Source: Combretum micranthum
Lineage: Eukaryota; Streptophyta; Magnoliopsida; Myrtales; Combretaceae
NCBI GenBank assembly: GCA_024138025.1
Contig: JAMXBD010004260.1
Location: forward strand, 1 to 64,000
Length of the DNA stretch: 64,000 bases
Reading direction: 5' to 3'
Below the pieces are notes generated by a model. That model ran no database searches, had not been told where the DNA came from, and saw only the letters and a program-made list of their open reading frames with translations. Below, piece after piece: positions 24,201 through 36,902 of this stretch (within the stretch, counting starts at the first letter, position 1; every line of letters starts with the position of its first letter). Both the position numbers and the translations under genes were made by a program.

Positions 24201-24490
24201 GTGTGAACCTTAAAATGATAAGGCATTACCTAAAAGATACTACTTAGCCTCTTATGTAGTAGGGGAATGCCCTAATGCTTTGTAATCTGATCCTAAGATA
24301 TCTATGGTTTTTGTTTATGCTTATCCTATCATGTTGAACTATCTAACTCCAATTGTTCATGTATTCTATTATCGTAAGGAAACGCCTTGCATACTAATAC
24401 AAGACTTTTGAATTACGATGGTAGTGATTCTTAAGTCTTGTTTAGCTTGCGGCGAACTGTTACGTTTAAGGTACCCTTTGGGGCGTGACA
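24201..24490 (+). mobile_element. Fragment 3 (terminus) of long LTR J
   Basis: Holds the family's terminal block: GGGGAATGCCC near 24263, ACGCCTTGCATACTAATACA (24380), GGCGAACTGTTACGTTTAAGG and the final GGGGCGTGACA ending at 24490. It is most simply the end of J displaced by insertion of F. About 230 bases expected before it are absent. Confidence 0.65.
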
Positions 24491-26671
24491 ATATTCAAGT
24501 TATCACAAAAAGCTTAAGATTTAAAGTCTTTTCAAACTCTATAACAAAAACAAGAAGCGAACTAGTTTTCAAAGTTAAATAAAATCAACCCATAAAGTTA
24601 TAAACCCACAAATTTATAAACCCACTTATAAAAATAATGATTTCAAGAATGACAAAGAATATAAATATGATAACATCAAAAACAAAGAATTTTATCAATA
24701 AAGATGATTTCTTTTCAAATAAAATTTGTAGAGGAAATAAAAGACCAAGTCTTAAAAACGAGAATTTATTTTTAAAAGAGTTAATAAACACGAATATAAG
24801 CAGAAAAAAACTCATTTGCTAAAACCATTCTAAAGGCAAGTTTATAAATAGGTTATCAACAGCTTAAAAATTTTTTATAACTTTGTTCTTTTATCAATAG
24901 AAGTAAAAATTATAAAAGACCAAAGTTAAGGAAAATTTTATTTGTTTTGGAAATAGGAATGAGGAAAATAAAATAAGAATATACTCATTTATAATAACCT
25001 AAGAAAATATAAAGTTTCTTCAAAATACTTGAAAAGAAATTTTTCAAGTTTAAGTTTCAACACTTCAAAATGAATTGTTTTATGAAATAAATCGTTGGAC
25101 ACTACCATTAGATTTTTTGCATATAAAGTGAACTTATATATATACTCAAAGGATTTTTCAATCACATATAAATATATATTTGCTAAAGGATTTTTGCATA
25201 AAGCTTAGTTGGAAAATTGTTTTGCAAAATCTGAAAAATTCCGTTTTGAATCTATACCGAGGTTTTTAGCAACCCAAATGACCTTATATGTAGGAAATAA
25301 CCTAAGAAATGGATAGATCTTTTCGACTAGGTAGAAATCGGTTTATAATATGCAAACTTCCGAGTTAAAATGAGCAAGTTATGGTCATTTTAGGTTGGAG
25401 TTTCACGCTATGCAAATTTTGATGAACTTAGAAGAATAGAGTTGTAAGTTTATAGATATTCCAAGAAATACTCATTTAGGGTATTACTTTTGTATAGGTG
25501 ATGTGGAGTCCAAGCTACCCTACTCGGAGGACTATTTCAACTAAAGAGCTTCTGATATGGCTGACTGAGTTTAAATTCTCGCAATTGTACTTATGTATTT
25601 GCTTGTAACTTAGCAACACTAGCTTTAGGAAAAGATAAAATGTGAAAGCGCATGTGTTTTACTTACATGATTGAAGTTATGATAGGTATATCGAGGCGGG
25701 AATTATTAACTAATCATTGAATGATTTAGTTTAGTATTGATTGTTTACAAATTCTATGGTCACTTATAAAATGATTAATGCTATGCCATGATTACTTAAA
25801 TTAAATGATTCATGCATGACATGTAGTGAGTCACATTGCATTCATTATTATATCCTTGGTGGGATAAGGGCATAGTAATGAGGTCGAGGACCTAAAAATC
25901 ATAATCTATGACTTTGATTGTCTGTAATTAAATGGTAAGTGGGCACTCAAATCAATTACATTTTAGGGCTCAGTAGCAATCTGTACAAAACTACAAAAAC
26001 ATATCATTTGCGAACTATGGCTTCGTTGCCCGGAACACTTAACCACCGAATGGAGAGGTAAATCCATTCAAACATATGATTCGCAGAAAATCGTATGTAT
26101 TGTTTGCTCACGTGATTGCTTGCATCTCATATGCTTGATTAAACAACTTGGTTTATTATGATTATTGATTGTTGAGTACTTTGCTTGTGGATTTAATTCT
26201 CACTAAGCGAAGAAGCTTACCCCTTTTTAGATTTCTCTTGCAGTTTCCCCATTTATGGTTAAATCCCTAGGAGTATTTCTCTCAGGTATTACCTTTTGGC
26301 TTAAGGAGTTTTTGGAAGAAGTTAAAGACTAGATGTGGACTTATACTTCTAAGTAAATCTCCTTCCAATTATTTTGATTAGGCTTCTCTAGACTATGATG
26401 AACTATATCTTTTAGCGGAGGAATGCCTTTTGATGTTTATAAGATCTTTATATAATTTCCTATATCAAGTTATTATGCTATGATTTTCATTCTTAAACTG
26501 CTATATGAATGTCTTCTTAAACAACTTGTTTCAAAGATGGTCATCTATGATCGTGAACGTACGCCTTACACCCGGTATTGAAACTTATGGGATGATTGAG
26601 GTCATCATACTTAAGCTTTAATATTGAGTGTGGTAGACTGTCACATTTAGGGTATCCTTTAGGACGTGACA
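24491..26671 (+). mobile_element. Long LTR H, 5'-truncated
   Basis: Starts in mid-LTR (similar to F from about 21995) and ends TAGGACGTGACA at 26671. Carries the core at 25365-25393, 'GCTGACTGAG' and the GAGTCACATTGCATT block, and the clearest long-stem hairpin (25843-25880). Its right terminus abuts a broken RT gene on the minus strand, so H (or the element it came from) inserted in that gene. The left half of H and of the target are not seen in the window. Confidence 0.75.
25843..25880 (+). other. Predicted hairpin, LTR H copy (15-bp stem)
   Basis: CATTATTATATCCTT pairs with AAGGGCATAGTAATG at 14 of 15 positions, two of them G-U, around the loop GGTGGGAT. The stem sequence differs from LTR K while the loop is the same. 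Confidence 0.6.
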
Positions 26672-27860
26672 CTGGATACATTAGTTAACTTTACTTTGAG
26701 TGTTAAGAAACATCATTGATTAAACTCAAAAGGCACATCTTTTTCAAGCATCCCAGTCATGGATCTAGCAATTTCAAGAAAAAAAAATGTTTAATGAATC
26801 GTCTATGAAAACCGACATGCACAAGAAAGCTCCTAATTGCTTTAACTGATATAGGTGGGGCTAACTTAGTAATTGTATCAATTTTCATGTTGTTGACTTC
26901 TACACCTCAGTGAGGTATTTTGTGCCTCAAGATAATTCTTTCTTGCACCATAAAGTGACTTTTTCATAAGTATGCACAAGTTTGACCTCCTCACATCTAA
27001 TTAAGATCTTCTCTAAATTAAGCAAACAGTCATCAAAAGAATCTCCAAAAAAAAAAAAAAAAAATAGACCATCCATAAGTAGTTCCATAATATCTTCAAC
27101 AAATACCTCAAAAATTTCTAACATGCACCTCTACAAAGTGGCTTGTACATTACATAAATAAAAAGGCTTCCTTCTATAAGTAAAGGTGCCATAAGGACAA
27201 GTGAAGGTTGTCTTCTCTTAATCCTCGATAGCAATGGGAATCTAAAAATAAGCAAATATGCCTTCAAGGAAACAATAAAACATGATATCGATTGAGCTTT
27301 CAAGCATTTGGTCCACAAATGGCAATGGAAAAATGGTTTTTCCCATAGCATTTAAACGCTTGTACTTAATGAATACCCTCCATCCCATGACAAATATCAT
27401 TGGATTGATATTGTCCTTTTCATTTGGAATTATAGACATTTTTCCTTTTTTTGGGACCACCTGCATTGGATTAACCTATGAGATATTAGAAATAGGATAG
27501 ACCATACCTACTTTCAAGAGCTTGATTACTTTTGCCTTCATGACCTCCTTCATATTTGGGTTCAAGCACCATTGATGTTGAACTACATGCTTGAAACCCT
27601 CTTGTAGGAGAATCTCATGAGTGCAAAAGGAAGGGCTAATGCCCTTGATGCTTGAAATTTTCCAAGCTATAGCTTACCTATGCTCCCTAAAGTTTTGCAA
27701 TAGTTTTGCCTTTTGCTCAACCTCTAAATTAGAGGCTATAGCTTGGAGTCTTTCTCAAGGAATGCATATTCCAAATAACTTATTAGGTGTTTTAACTTCA
27801 AAATTGGTGTCTCCTCCACAAATTTTTTTAATCAAGCCTCTTTCGTGTTGATAATCTCCT
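26672..27860 (-). pseudogene. Athila-like reverse transcriptase, broken (element 4)
   Basis: RT copies element RNA into DNA. On the minus strand, in order: RT-entry linker ('KHLISYLEYAFLE', about 27800; 'IKGISP'-like, about 27640), 'LNPNMKEVMKAKVIKLLKVGMVYPIS' (about 27530), 'MQVVPKKGKMSIIPNEK' (27466), 'FPLPFVDQMLESSIDIMFYCFLEG' (about 27300), 'EKTTFTCPYGTF'-like, then 'FEVFVEDIMELLMDG' (27115). Here the catalytic FMDD-type box has become LMDG, next to an expanded Phe run. The thumb follows ('GDSFDDCLLNLEKILIRCEEV', 'IRSFLVHVGFHRRFIKHF', 'LEKDVPFEFN'). The gene is cut off at 26671/26672 by LTR H, just where RNase H should begin. Stops and frameshifts occur throughout. Confidence 0.85.
27047..27064. 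repeat. 18-base A run inside broken RT
   Basis: Reads as Phe codons on the minus strand directly after the decayed catalytic box. A second run of 17 lies at 28085-28101 in the protease. Confidence 0.9.
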
Positions 27861-28027
27861 CAAAACCCCTTGTTCTTTTCATTGCCTTATTGACATCTAG
27901 TTGCACAATAATTTGTGTTTCTTTAGATTTCTCCAAGTTATCTTCCTCTCCCTTAATTATGCATTACTCTAAAGCATCCCTACTAAAAATCACTTGCACA
28001 TAACTAGAAACGATTAATTCAACAACT

Positions 28028-28440
28028 TCAATGAGAAAAATGTAGTAACATGGTCCAAAGATTGTTGTAAGGAAGTTGGAATTTAAAAAAAAAAAAAAAA
28101 AGCTCTTCATTTCCCACTCTAAAAATCAATTTACCATTACTAAGATCAATTATGGCTCTATAAATGGCCAGGAAAGGCCTTTTTAGAATTAGAGGAACCT
28201 TAATATCATTATCCATGTCAAGAATCACAAAATCCACAGAAAAAATTCTCAATCTCAATCGACACATCCTTGATAATTCCTCTAGGGAATTCAATAAATA
28301 AAATAGTAAGTTTTAGACTCAAGGTTCTCCAAGCCCTAATATCTTAAGCAATTAATGCTAGCTCTTAAGTCAACCAATATACAAATTAAGCATGTAATAG
28401 TAACACTTACTATGTATTTGAGATAGAGGTTTGTGAGATT
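28028..28440 (-). pseudogene. Athila-like aspartic protease remnant (element 4)
   Basis: On the minus strand the active-site segment is decayed to 'DLRASIN' (about 28360) where the family has a D-S/L-G-A string, so the catalytic Gly is Arg. Then come 'LGLGEP'-like, 'GIIKDVS', and in frame 'FVILDMDNDIKVPLILKRPFLAIYRAIIDLSNGKLIFRVGNEE' (28120-28240), the protease C-terminal segment with LGRPFLA changed to LKRPFLA. A 17-base A run then adds Phe codons. It lies immediately upstream of the RT remnant in the expected order and belongs to a different, older copy than element 1. Confidence 0.8.
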
Positions 28441-31288
28441 TCTTTAATCTTAAAAGATGAGAATGAGAGGTTAATTGCCAAATAGAATTCTTCGATTTAA
28501 AGGCCTCTATAATTTTTTGTGTGCTTTTTGAGATGGAAAAGATTATCTTGAGTTAGAGTGGCTAGAGCTTCCTAGATTTATAATTGAATTTGAGAAGACA
28601 CCTATTTTTAAAATTTCATACCCTGTTTAATCCATCTTTAGAAGGTTTCATGAAGTAAAGATGTAGTTGAATCACTATCTACCAAGAACAAAGCCTCCCC
28701 CCTTTGCTTTATGATTTTAAGAGCAAACACATTCCCATGGGATCATTGCGAATATGCTCAGGAAATCAAGCTAAAAATGTTAAACAAAGCACTTATTAGG
28801 ACACAAACCATGTCAAACTTATTTTCTTTTTCTTTTCTTAAGTTAGTTTGATTTAATTTTTTTTCTATTACTTGTATATTTTTGAAGTGTTTCGTAAGTC
28901 TTAAGAACTCATCATGAAAAGGTGAGGTCATGTAAAGGCTAGTTGACTTGCAACTTTTAAGAGTAGAGAATTTATTTCTAACTTAAACATAGAGAGCCAA
29001 CATCACCATTTTGTCCCCATGAAGTACACCTGCACTCTTTATATTTATCAAGTGGCTAAAGTCAAAGAGTTACACAATCACTAATACAACTATGTTGAAA
29101 GTCGTGTTAAAGTCAAAGAGATACATAGGATGCAACATGTCTATGTTGGCTGTCATGTACTCCCAACTAAGTTAATATCAAAGCACTAAGAGTTACATGA
29201 CCATTAATATGACTATGTTAGAGTTTATGTGGAAATTAGAGAGATATATAAGCATGAACATAGTTATGTTTATGGTTGTGTCGCATACAAGAGTATAAGG
29301 CCAGCAACTAAGAATAACAAAATCACCCATTCGTTTGTGTTAAACAAGACACAAAGTGCAACATACCTATGTTGAATGTTGTGTGCTCTCAGTAGTATAA
29401 CGAAATTTTTACTCAAGAGTTACACAACTAATAACACAACATGCACTAGAGGTTGTGTTGTCCACATTTCACTACATATGACCATTTAATTTTGAACATG
29501 AGAATCGACATACCATGTGTTGTTCCTCAAGCTTCCCCTTATGGTACAAAGAAACTAATTATAGTTAAATGTCATGTATTCCCAGTAGTACAATGAACTA
29601 CTTCATTTTTTTAAATTTCATTATTTATTCTCTCTTTCTCTCTCTAAACAAAACATTATATACACGATCACACCCACACTCCAACTTTTAGTACCCTAGG
29701 ATCATCAATTTAATGTAGCAAGGACTTCAGTACATGCTTCGTCCACCTATTCCTCTATGTTTTCTATGATTTTGTGATTAAAATTGTCAGCATAAATTAA
29801 GGTTTTCCTTAGTTGTTCCTTGATTTCCATTGTAAACTTAGTGTTATATTAGTGTGATTTTAGTTACCTCTTTAACGATTGTACAATTATTCACTTGGGT
29901 TATCTCCAATTTGTGATAACATACTAGCACTGCATACTGTGTTGATCTCCTATGTTATTTGAGAAATCAGTTAACACAATTTCTAGCATGACCATGTTCT
30001 TAACAATGTTGATGATATAATATGAAATTTCGTGAATGTGTATGTATGTGCCCAGATTTGAGCATTAAATTACTGTATATAAATAGGCAATGGAATTTGT
30101 GATTTTGAACATAGAATTTGTCTTATACACATATACAAATGAAATATACTTATTTTGTTTATTATGTGTAAAACTTCTAAGATTTCATCCCTATTTGAAC
30201 TCTTAATTTGATACCTCTTTACCCAGTTGATGTGTTGTTTTCCCATGGCATATAACTAGTGCACATAAATTAATTAATGACAATTTTCTTAAAACTATTC
30301 CTTAAACCATTTAACTAGCACCTTTGCTAATAGGAATTATGGAATGCCATTTCATCATGCATGTGCTTATTCACAAACATGCTAAGACAAAAAGGTTGCA
30401 ATAACTAAGAAACAACCAAGCAATAAGTGAGGAAATATTAGCACTAGCAATGAATATGGATGGCCTACTTAACCAAAGCAGTTTGGGCAAGAGGTCCAAT
30501 ATAATCACTTAGCCACTAGGAAATCCATGCTCAATATTCATATAAATTGGGAAGTCTGTGAAAAATAAGGGTCTGAGGAGGAAGTTTGACATCTCATCCC
30601 ATTTGAAGGTTGAGATCATTTGTTCAGTATTAAAGAGAGTTTGTAAACAATTGACCTTAAGGTTTTTTTGCTACATATAGAATGGAGAGGTCACAAATGA
30701 ATTAGGAAATTAAAAATGTAGTTACCTTTAAGGAGAATGGGGGTTGCTCTTATGCCAGACTATTACTAAATTTTCATTTTACATGGGTCTACATGACTGT
30801 TATTATGCCCAAAATGAGGAATTTCAATCCTTATCAATCTACCTTCCTCAGAGGTTGTTTATATCGATCTTCTAGAGGTAGCCAAGTACTGCTTCCAACT
30901 ATGATCTTAATTCATGAAAGGGCTCTACCTTAGAAAAATTCTACCACAGAATTATGGATTGATAGTTAAGCCACACACTTAGTGGATCAGGGAAGAGTTA
31001 TAGTCTATCAAATACATTTGATATGGCATATCAGCACAGCTTGGTAGAGAGTCGTCTTATCCATCTAAGTTGATGTTAGCATTCTTCATGCACTAGTAAG
31101 AAACCAATTCACGATTAGGAAAATATCTTATGATGTTCCAATTGCAAGGTTTTTTAAGAATCTAAGTCTTTTTCTCAGTTGAGCACCTATTAATCTCATG
31201 AGTGAATCAGTCCCCTTAAAGAAGTCCTTGTCAAAATACGATTATGTACTGATGACTGGATCACTACATGCCTGCAGCCTTAGGCATC
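28441..31288. other. Unassigned AT-rich stretch, no gene recognised
   Basis: The first few hundred bases may be further decayed Gag-Pol of element 4, but I see no motif. 29041-29430 holds loosely repeated phrases (AGAGTTACACAA... and ...CTATGTT) spaced by one to two hundred bases. A CT-rich patch with TATATAC lies at 29630-29665. 30300-31288 has no similarity I can name; by position it could be the integrase side of the chromovirus whose chromodomain follows at 33090, but no motif supports this. Confidence 0.4.
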
Positions 31289-33084
31289 TGATAACTCCTT
31301 TTTACTCTATTATTTTCATAAGAATTTGAGCTTAATTTGATGCATTCTTGGATAAATTCGTATGAATCCGGTGCTTTTTAATGTTTAAATGTTTTTCAAC
31401 TTCTAGAATCAAAGAAAGAAAAATTGAAGTGTTTTTTTATCATATTTGGAGCAAAACAATAGCAAAACTCAAAGATAGACTTTTATTAAGCCTTATAAAA
31501 GTACTTTTGAGGCCTAAAAGTCAAGGCAAAACAAGGCATTGGTCTATTACATCCTGCATTGAGCCTTCGACATGACCCTCGACGAATGTTTTGAGGCTAT
31601 CGAGCCCTGAACTTGAGGAACAACTTTTGTCGTACCATATTGTCGAGTTCTAAACTTGACCCATGACAAATGATGGATGAACATCAAACCTTTGCTTAGA
31701 AAGTACAACATGAGTCAAGCTCATGTGTCAAGCCCTCGACATACTTAATTTACCCCTCGATGGAAGGATGGACAAAAACTCAAGTGTTGTAATAGAATGT
31801 CACAGCTTAGGTCGAGCGCTTACTTTCATGCAATATTCGAGTGCTTGACCTACCACGCAACAACTGACCCTATGAGTTGGCATTTATGATATGTGCATGG
31901 AAATAAAGGATGATTTTTATTATAAAGAATCTGCCATGTCAACGAATAAAATCATCATGATTTATGTACTCGAGCCTACAAATAAAGGTGCATAGGCTTG
32001 TAATCGATATATTTTTATTGTAACAAATTGTAAATTTCCTAACATACTATGGAGAGAGAATTCTGAGGCAAAAGAACTATTTTCTTCTTGCTTTCTAGAA
32101 ATTTTCAGTTTTATAGGTAAAATCATTTGAACCCATTATTTGTATTTTTGCAAGATTCTGAACTTCAATTGAAATGTTCTTAGTAACCTCATTTAATTTC
32201 TTCAGAATTCGTGCATAATGTTTACATCCATGGAGAAATAATCTTTTACAGCTTACAGTTTGCAAACTCAAATATTGAATCATGTGATTTCAAATGTGAT
32301 TTCAAATGTGCTTTCAAGTAATTATTAACTAGGTATTTGTAATTAGTAGCTTGAACTTATTTTCATGGGTCTAAACGTGTAGTGCACCTTTTAGATTCAT
32401 GTTTGATTTCAACTAAATAGATTAAGAGATCATTCTTTTGAATGGATCTATGGCTACTAATGGAGTTGCTCATAATCGCCTTGAGAGAGGGATGGTGAAG
32501 CTTTCTGTTGCTTGTTTTGAAATCCATTAGGTTGGTTTTGAAAATAAAGGATTCTTAAACTTTATGTGGATCTAAACCGTTGATAACTTACGAGGAGATT
32601 CCGATGGTCTAGCTTAGACTTAGAGCTACTAACCTTGAGAGAGGCTTTAACTTACCCCAGTGAATCCAACAGTGCAACTACACCATCATACAACTCTCTC
32701 TCTAAGTTTGTCGAGCAATCAAATGATAAGGAATTAGTGAAGCAAAACCCTTGGCTTCCATATTACATTTTTACAAACCTATCTTTAATTTTTCCCTAAA
32801 AACATTTGTAAATTTCCACTAACCTTAGTATAGCCTTTTTTTTTTATCATGGCTTTCTAAATTTTCTTTGGATAGATAATAGATGAGAAGTGAGTAAGAT
32901 TGATACCAATGATCCCTTAGAATATAACCTAATGCTTTCTATGCTATTTTGGTAGGTGTGCTTGCCTAATGTTGGTAGTTTTTTTAAAAGTTGAACAAAA
33001 CATATTAGTTTTATAAATTTTTGAAACTTCAACTTTGTGGTCTTTAAAATGGTTTTCAATCCAATAGAATCCAACCAACAACCA
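31289..33084 (+). mobile_element. Solo Athila-like LTR M (1796 bp) with GCATC target duplication
   Basis: Starts TGATAACTCCTTTTTACTC and ends CCAACCAACAACCA. GCATC flanks it at 31284-31288 and 33085-33089. It matches the LTRs of element 3 over its length: ATTTTGAGCTTAATTTG-like start, the TCGAG/CTCGAC motif cluster (31555-31860), 'CTCCTATAGCTTAGG'-like and 'GAGAGAGGGATGG' segments, and a similar size (1789 bp for element 3). No internal domain, so a solo LTR. It interrupts the chromovirus polyprotein remnant whose chromodomain lies just to its right. Confidence 0.9.
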
Positions 33085-33089
33085 GCATC

Positions 33090-33324
33090 CTCCTCTTCTT
33101 ATCATTTTAACATTGAGAGTATGTTATCATAACCTACACAATCGAATATACAACCAAATTTAACTTATGTGGAGTGTTCAATCAAGTTCATAAATATGGA
33201 GGAGAAAGTCTAGAGGAATAAGGTGATTAAGTATGCATGGGTCCAATGGAGTGGCTAAGAAGAGCATGAAGCCACCTAAGAACTCAAGGAAGAGATGAGG
33301 AGCAAATATCCAAAGTTCTTTTAG
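33090..33324 (+). pseudogene. Chromovirus integrase C-terminus and chromodomain, broken
   Basis: The plus strand gives 'YHFNIESML' (cognate of the VFHVSMLRKY segment after integrase) and 'NLTYVECSIKFINMEEKV', a stop, 'RNKVIKYAWVQWSG', a stop, 'EEHEAT', a stop, 'ELKEEMRSKYPKFF' and a final stop at 33324. The order and aromatic spacing are those of the chromodomain at the end of Tekay/Del-type gypsy integrases, thought to guide insertion to particular chromatin. The second and third in-frame stops fall where His and Trp are usual. It is directly followed by a purine tract and then LTR K, which identifies the long-LTR family as chromoviral. Confidence 0.75.
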
Positions 33325-33360
33325 TCACTAGGCAAAAATGTGAGGTTGAAATTTTATTTT

Positions 33361-33372
33361 GAGGGGGAAAGG
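33361..33372 (+). promoter_or_regulatory. Putative polypurine tract of the chromovirus
   Basis: GAGGGGGAAAGG follows a TGAGGTTGAAATTTTATTTT stretch, as in Tekay-type 3' ends. The LTR starts 40 bases later rather than directly after, so a small insertion or rearrangement separates them. Confidence 0.45.
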
Positions 33373-36300
33373 ATCAAAAGATCCAAAAGGTAAATCATAA
33401 TTAAAGAAATACTATAAGCCCCAGAAATTTTCAATAAATAATTCCAAAATAAACATTGAAAATAAACTCTAAAAATGACTCCGAATTAAAACCGAACTTC
33501 AACTAGTCCTAAATCACGAACAAATCCAGAAAATTTCTTAATCTTGAGAAAATGAGAATCCTTAAAAATAAAATAAGAACTCAATGGTCTTCAAATCCAA
33601 AACCACTACGTACGACAAATTTCATACTTAACTCTGAATTGTAAAATCGGGTAATATAGAACCCATAAACGAATCATTAAAAAGTAAATAACGATAAACC
33701 TTCAGAAATAAAACTCAATTCAAGAATTCCAAAAACGTTGAGATATTAAATACTTATAAAAATAAAATTTAAAATAAATTTCTCAAATTAAATATGTTGC
33801 ATAAACATAAAATATCAGTTTCCAAATTGGCAAAAATCTAAACCGGAAAATCACCCGAGAAACCTAAGTGGAATACAGTAATTTAAGTTCGGCAATCTCG
33901 CGCCCTTAACCCTAGAGGTCGAGGTGTAGTTTAAGTGTGTAGAATAGCTGGTAGTAATATAAGGTCGCTTAAAAATATCACATTGGTAAATTTTTGACCT
34001 ATTTTGAACTCGTTCGGATACAGACTTTGAAAAGCGTGTCCTCGGGCTCGAGATATAAAAAATATACCATTAATACCGTTAGACTCTTATTTTTATAAAG
34101 ATTTCAAAAATATTAGTTTTATAATTTTCGATAACTAGAAATATTTGATTTTGTGATTATATTCGTATTTCATTACTACCGGTAATTAACTAGTCTTTTG
34201 AATTATTCACTACTATTCATTAAACAATTTTACTATTCTTGCAAACCCTTATATTTTTAAATAAATATTTTATATATCATAGAAAATTTTGTTTTTCAAA
34301 AATTTAGTTCGTTTCGGGTTTTTACGGGATCAGTTTCTCTTTAAAACTCGATACCAAATATAAAATAAATTAATTTAATAATTGAAAAATATTTGAAATA
34401 TATTTTTTTATTTTCATAAAATAATTTTTAGAATTTTTGGGGTTATAAAAAATCAATTATAGCTCATATTTGCATATTTAGATCATATCGGTAATGTATC
34501 TGTTGAAATATTAAAATAATTCACTTGATTTTTTAATTTTATTTATGAAATTTCTGCCACTCATTTAAAAATATTTTTCTTAATTTTATTTTATATATTT
34601 TTCTTAATAAAAAGTACTTTTTCAACCCATACTTCAAATACACTTGAATTGTCACTTCTACACATCATTCATGTTTTCTTTCACTCATTCTACACTCCAT
34701 TTCCCATGCATGGCCGCTGACCACAATCCTAAAAACAACCACTTTTCTTTTATTTTGATTATTTATTTAATGATTTAAAGTCTCTTTTAGTTAGCAAATC
34801 AAGTAACACAAGTTACACTTTCAAAATTCAAGTTACAAGACAACTAAACCCCTCTCTTTCCCCTCATTGAAATCATGCCAGCCACCCCAACCACCCCCCT
34901 CCCCCCCAACACACACACACACATAAAAAAATTCTGCCATTGTTTTATTTTTTTTTTTCTTTCAGTTATTTAACACACTCCTCTCTCTATTTAAAGCCTC
35001 CTACTTACTCACTTTCCTTCTTTGCAACCCTACATCATTTACTCTCTCTTTTTCCTCTCTTTATCTCTTTCTTAGCCTTGTTCTCGCAAAGGAAACAAGC
35101 TGCCCCCATCTCAAAATTTTGCTTCCACTTCCCATTCTTAAAGATTCTTTAAGTAAACCTTCTTCTTAAGCTTCCATAGATGCTATAGGTTGATTATATG
35201 GAGGTTTCATGCATTAAAGGACTCTCCATAATGCCTAAAGGCTAGAGATGATGATGCCAAAACTTTCAAACACTCCTCTTGTTTATGATCTATAATGATA
35301 TTGCTATATTTGTTATCTTTTAAGGCTTTATTGTCTCCATATTTATATTATACTTTGTAGATCTAAATTTCTATGAAGCTTTGGTTATGTTTATGTTTAG
35401 ATCTATAGGTTTAGGGCTTACTACCATGCATTTCTTTTATATTCATATTCATATTACGTGCAGATCCTAGATTTGAACTTGAATAAAAATAGTGAAATTC
35501 GTATCTAGGCAAGACCCATTTTTAAAACCACTTTTCAAGTGTCAAAATGAAATTTTTACTTGAGATAATGAAGACTTAATGTATATATATCATCAAGACT
35601 TCATTTTGTATGGTTCAAAGATTATTTTTCATAACAAAATTCTATTTTCGGACTTAGGCCAATGCCTAGTTTATAAACATGTTTTTCAACTCAAAAATAA
35701 AGTTTTTATTAAATAAATGGAAGGCTCTTAACATAGGATATGTAAATAATGATTTTTCATAAGTTCAAATGGATTTTATCAAAAGATATGTCCAAAGAAC
35801 AAATTTGTAAATTCGGATCTCAACCAAGACAAATTTTGAAAACCCATTTTTCAACACGAAAATGAATGATTTGTTTAAAAAATAAAAGGCTTATAGAATT
35901 GGTATCAATAGGAGATGTTTTTTATAAGTAAATCGTAGATCTACTAGTAGAGATTCTAAAAAATAGGAAGAGATTACAAAATATGAAATTTGAGTTTCAT
36001 CTAAATTTTGTAAATTCGGATGGTTTCAAAACCATGCGGTAAAAACCCTTGTATCAACTCCAAAACTTGTGTTTTATATGAAAAATGAAGAGTATAGGTC
36101 ATAGATATCATCAACCAATGATTTTTATAAGTTAAGATGGGATTTGCTAAGAAAAACATGTAGAACAAGGAGTAGAAGTAAAGTAGGAAAAATTAAGTTG
36201 TTTGTCATTTTAAAAAATTTGTAATAATGGAGTAATGACATGAAAACATTTACTTTTCAAACTCAAAATAGAAGTTTTATTAAATAAATGAAGTCCTTAG

Positions 36301-36902
36301 TGGTTAGGTATGGTTGAGCCTTAATTTCTAAGTATCAACTGATTTTTACTTAAAAGAATTAGCACAAAGACAATTTTTACAAAATTTGGATTTTGGGATG
36401 AACCAATTTTAAAAACATGTTTACAAAAAATGGGAGTTTTTATTGAAAAACAAAGGCTTTAGGGAATATACATAATGAAGGCTTAATTTTAATAAGAATA
36501 AATAAATTTTATCAAGGAATTTTTATAAAAACAAGTGGGGATTATCAAGAATACAAGACTAGCCTTTCTAAGTTGATTTTCATAAAGTCTTACAAGAAAA
36601 AAGTTTTCTAAAAATTTTCTTTTATTCAATATATCAAGAGCATGTATATATATATATATATATTATCTTATGACATATCATTTATGATAGTAACTTTTCA
36701 TATTGCATGAATACTTGCTTTGGATAGTAGAAACCTCATGAACTTTCACAAAATCAATTTTCTAAATCGGTTTTCACTACTGTTCTGATCTGATCAGATC
36801 CTTTCGAAGTTTCAAAGTTTTCAAAACTTAAATATGATATTATATATTAGATAGGTCTTTCGAAGTATATAGAAATCGGTATGTAATTTGCTAAATTCTG
36901 AG

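Noticed and set aside
19935..24205. Exact target duplication for LTR F
   Set aside because: GTATA on the left and GTGTG on the right agree at only three of five bases; kept as suggestive only.
34940..35152. 70-codon frame with a signal-peptide-like start
   Set aside because: CT-rich leader region of LTR K; composition alone explains the hydrophobic residues.
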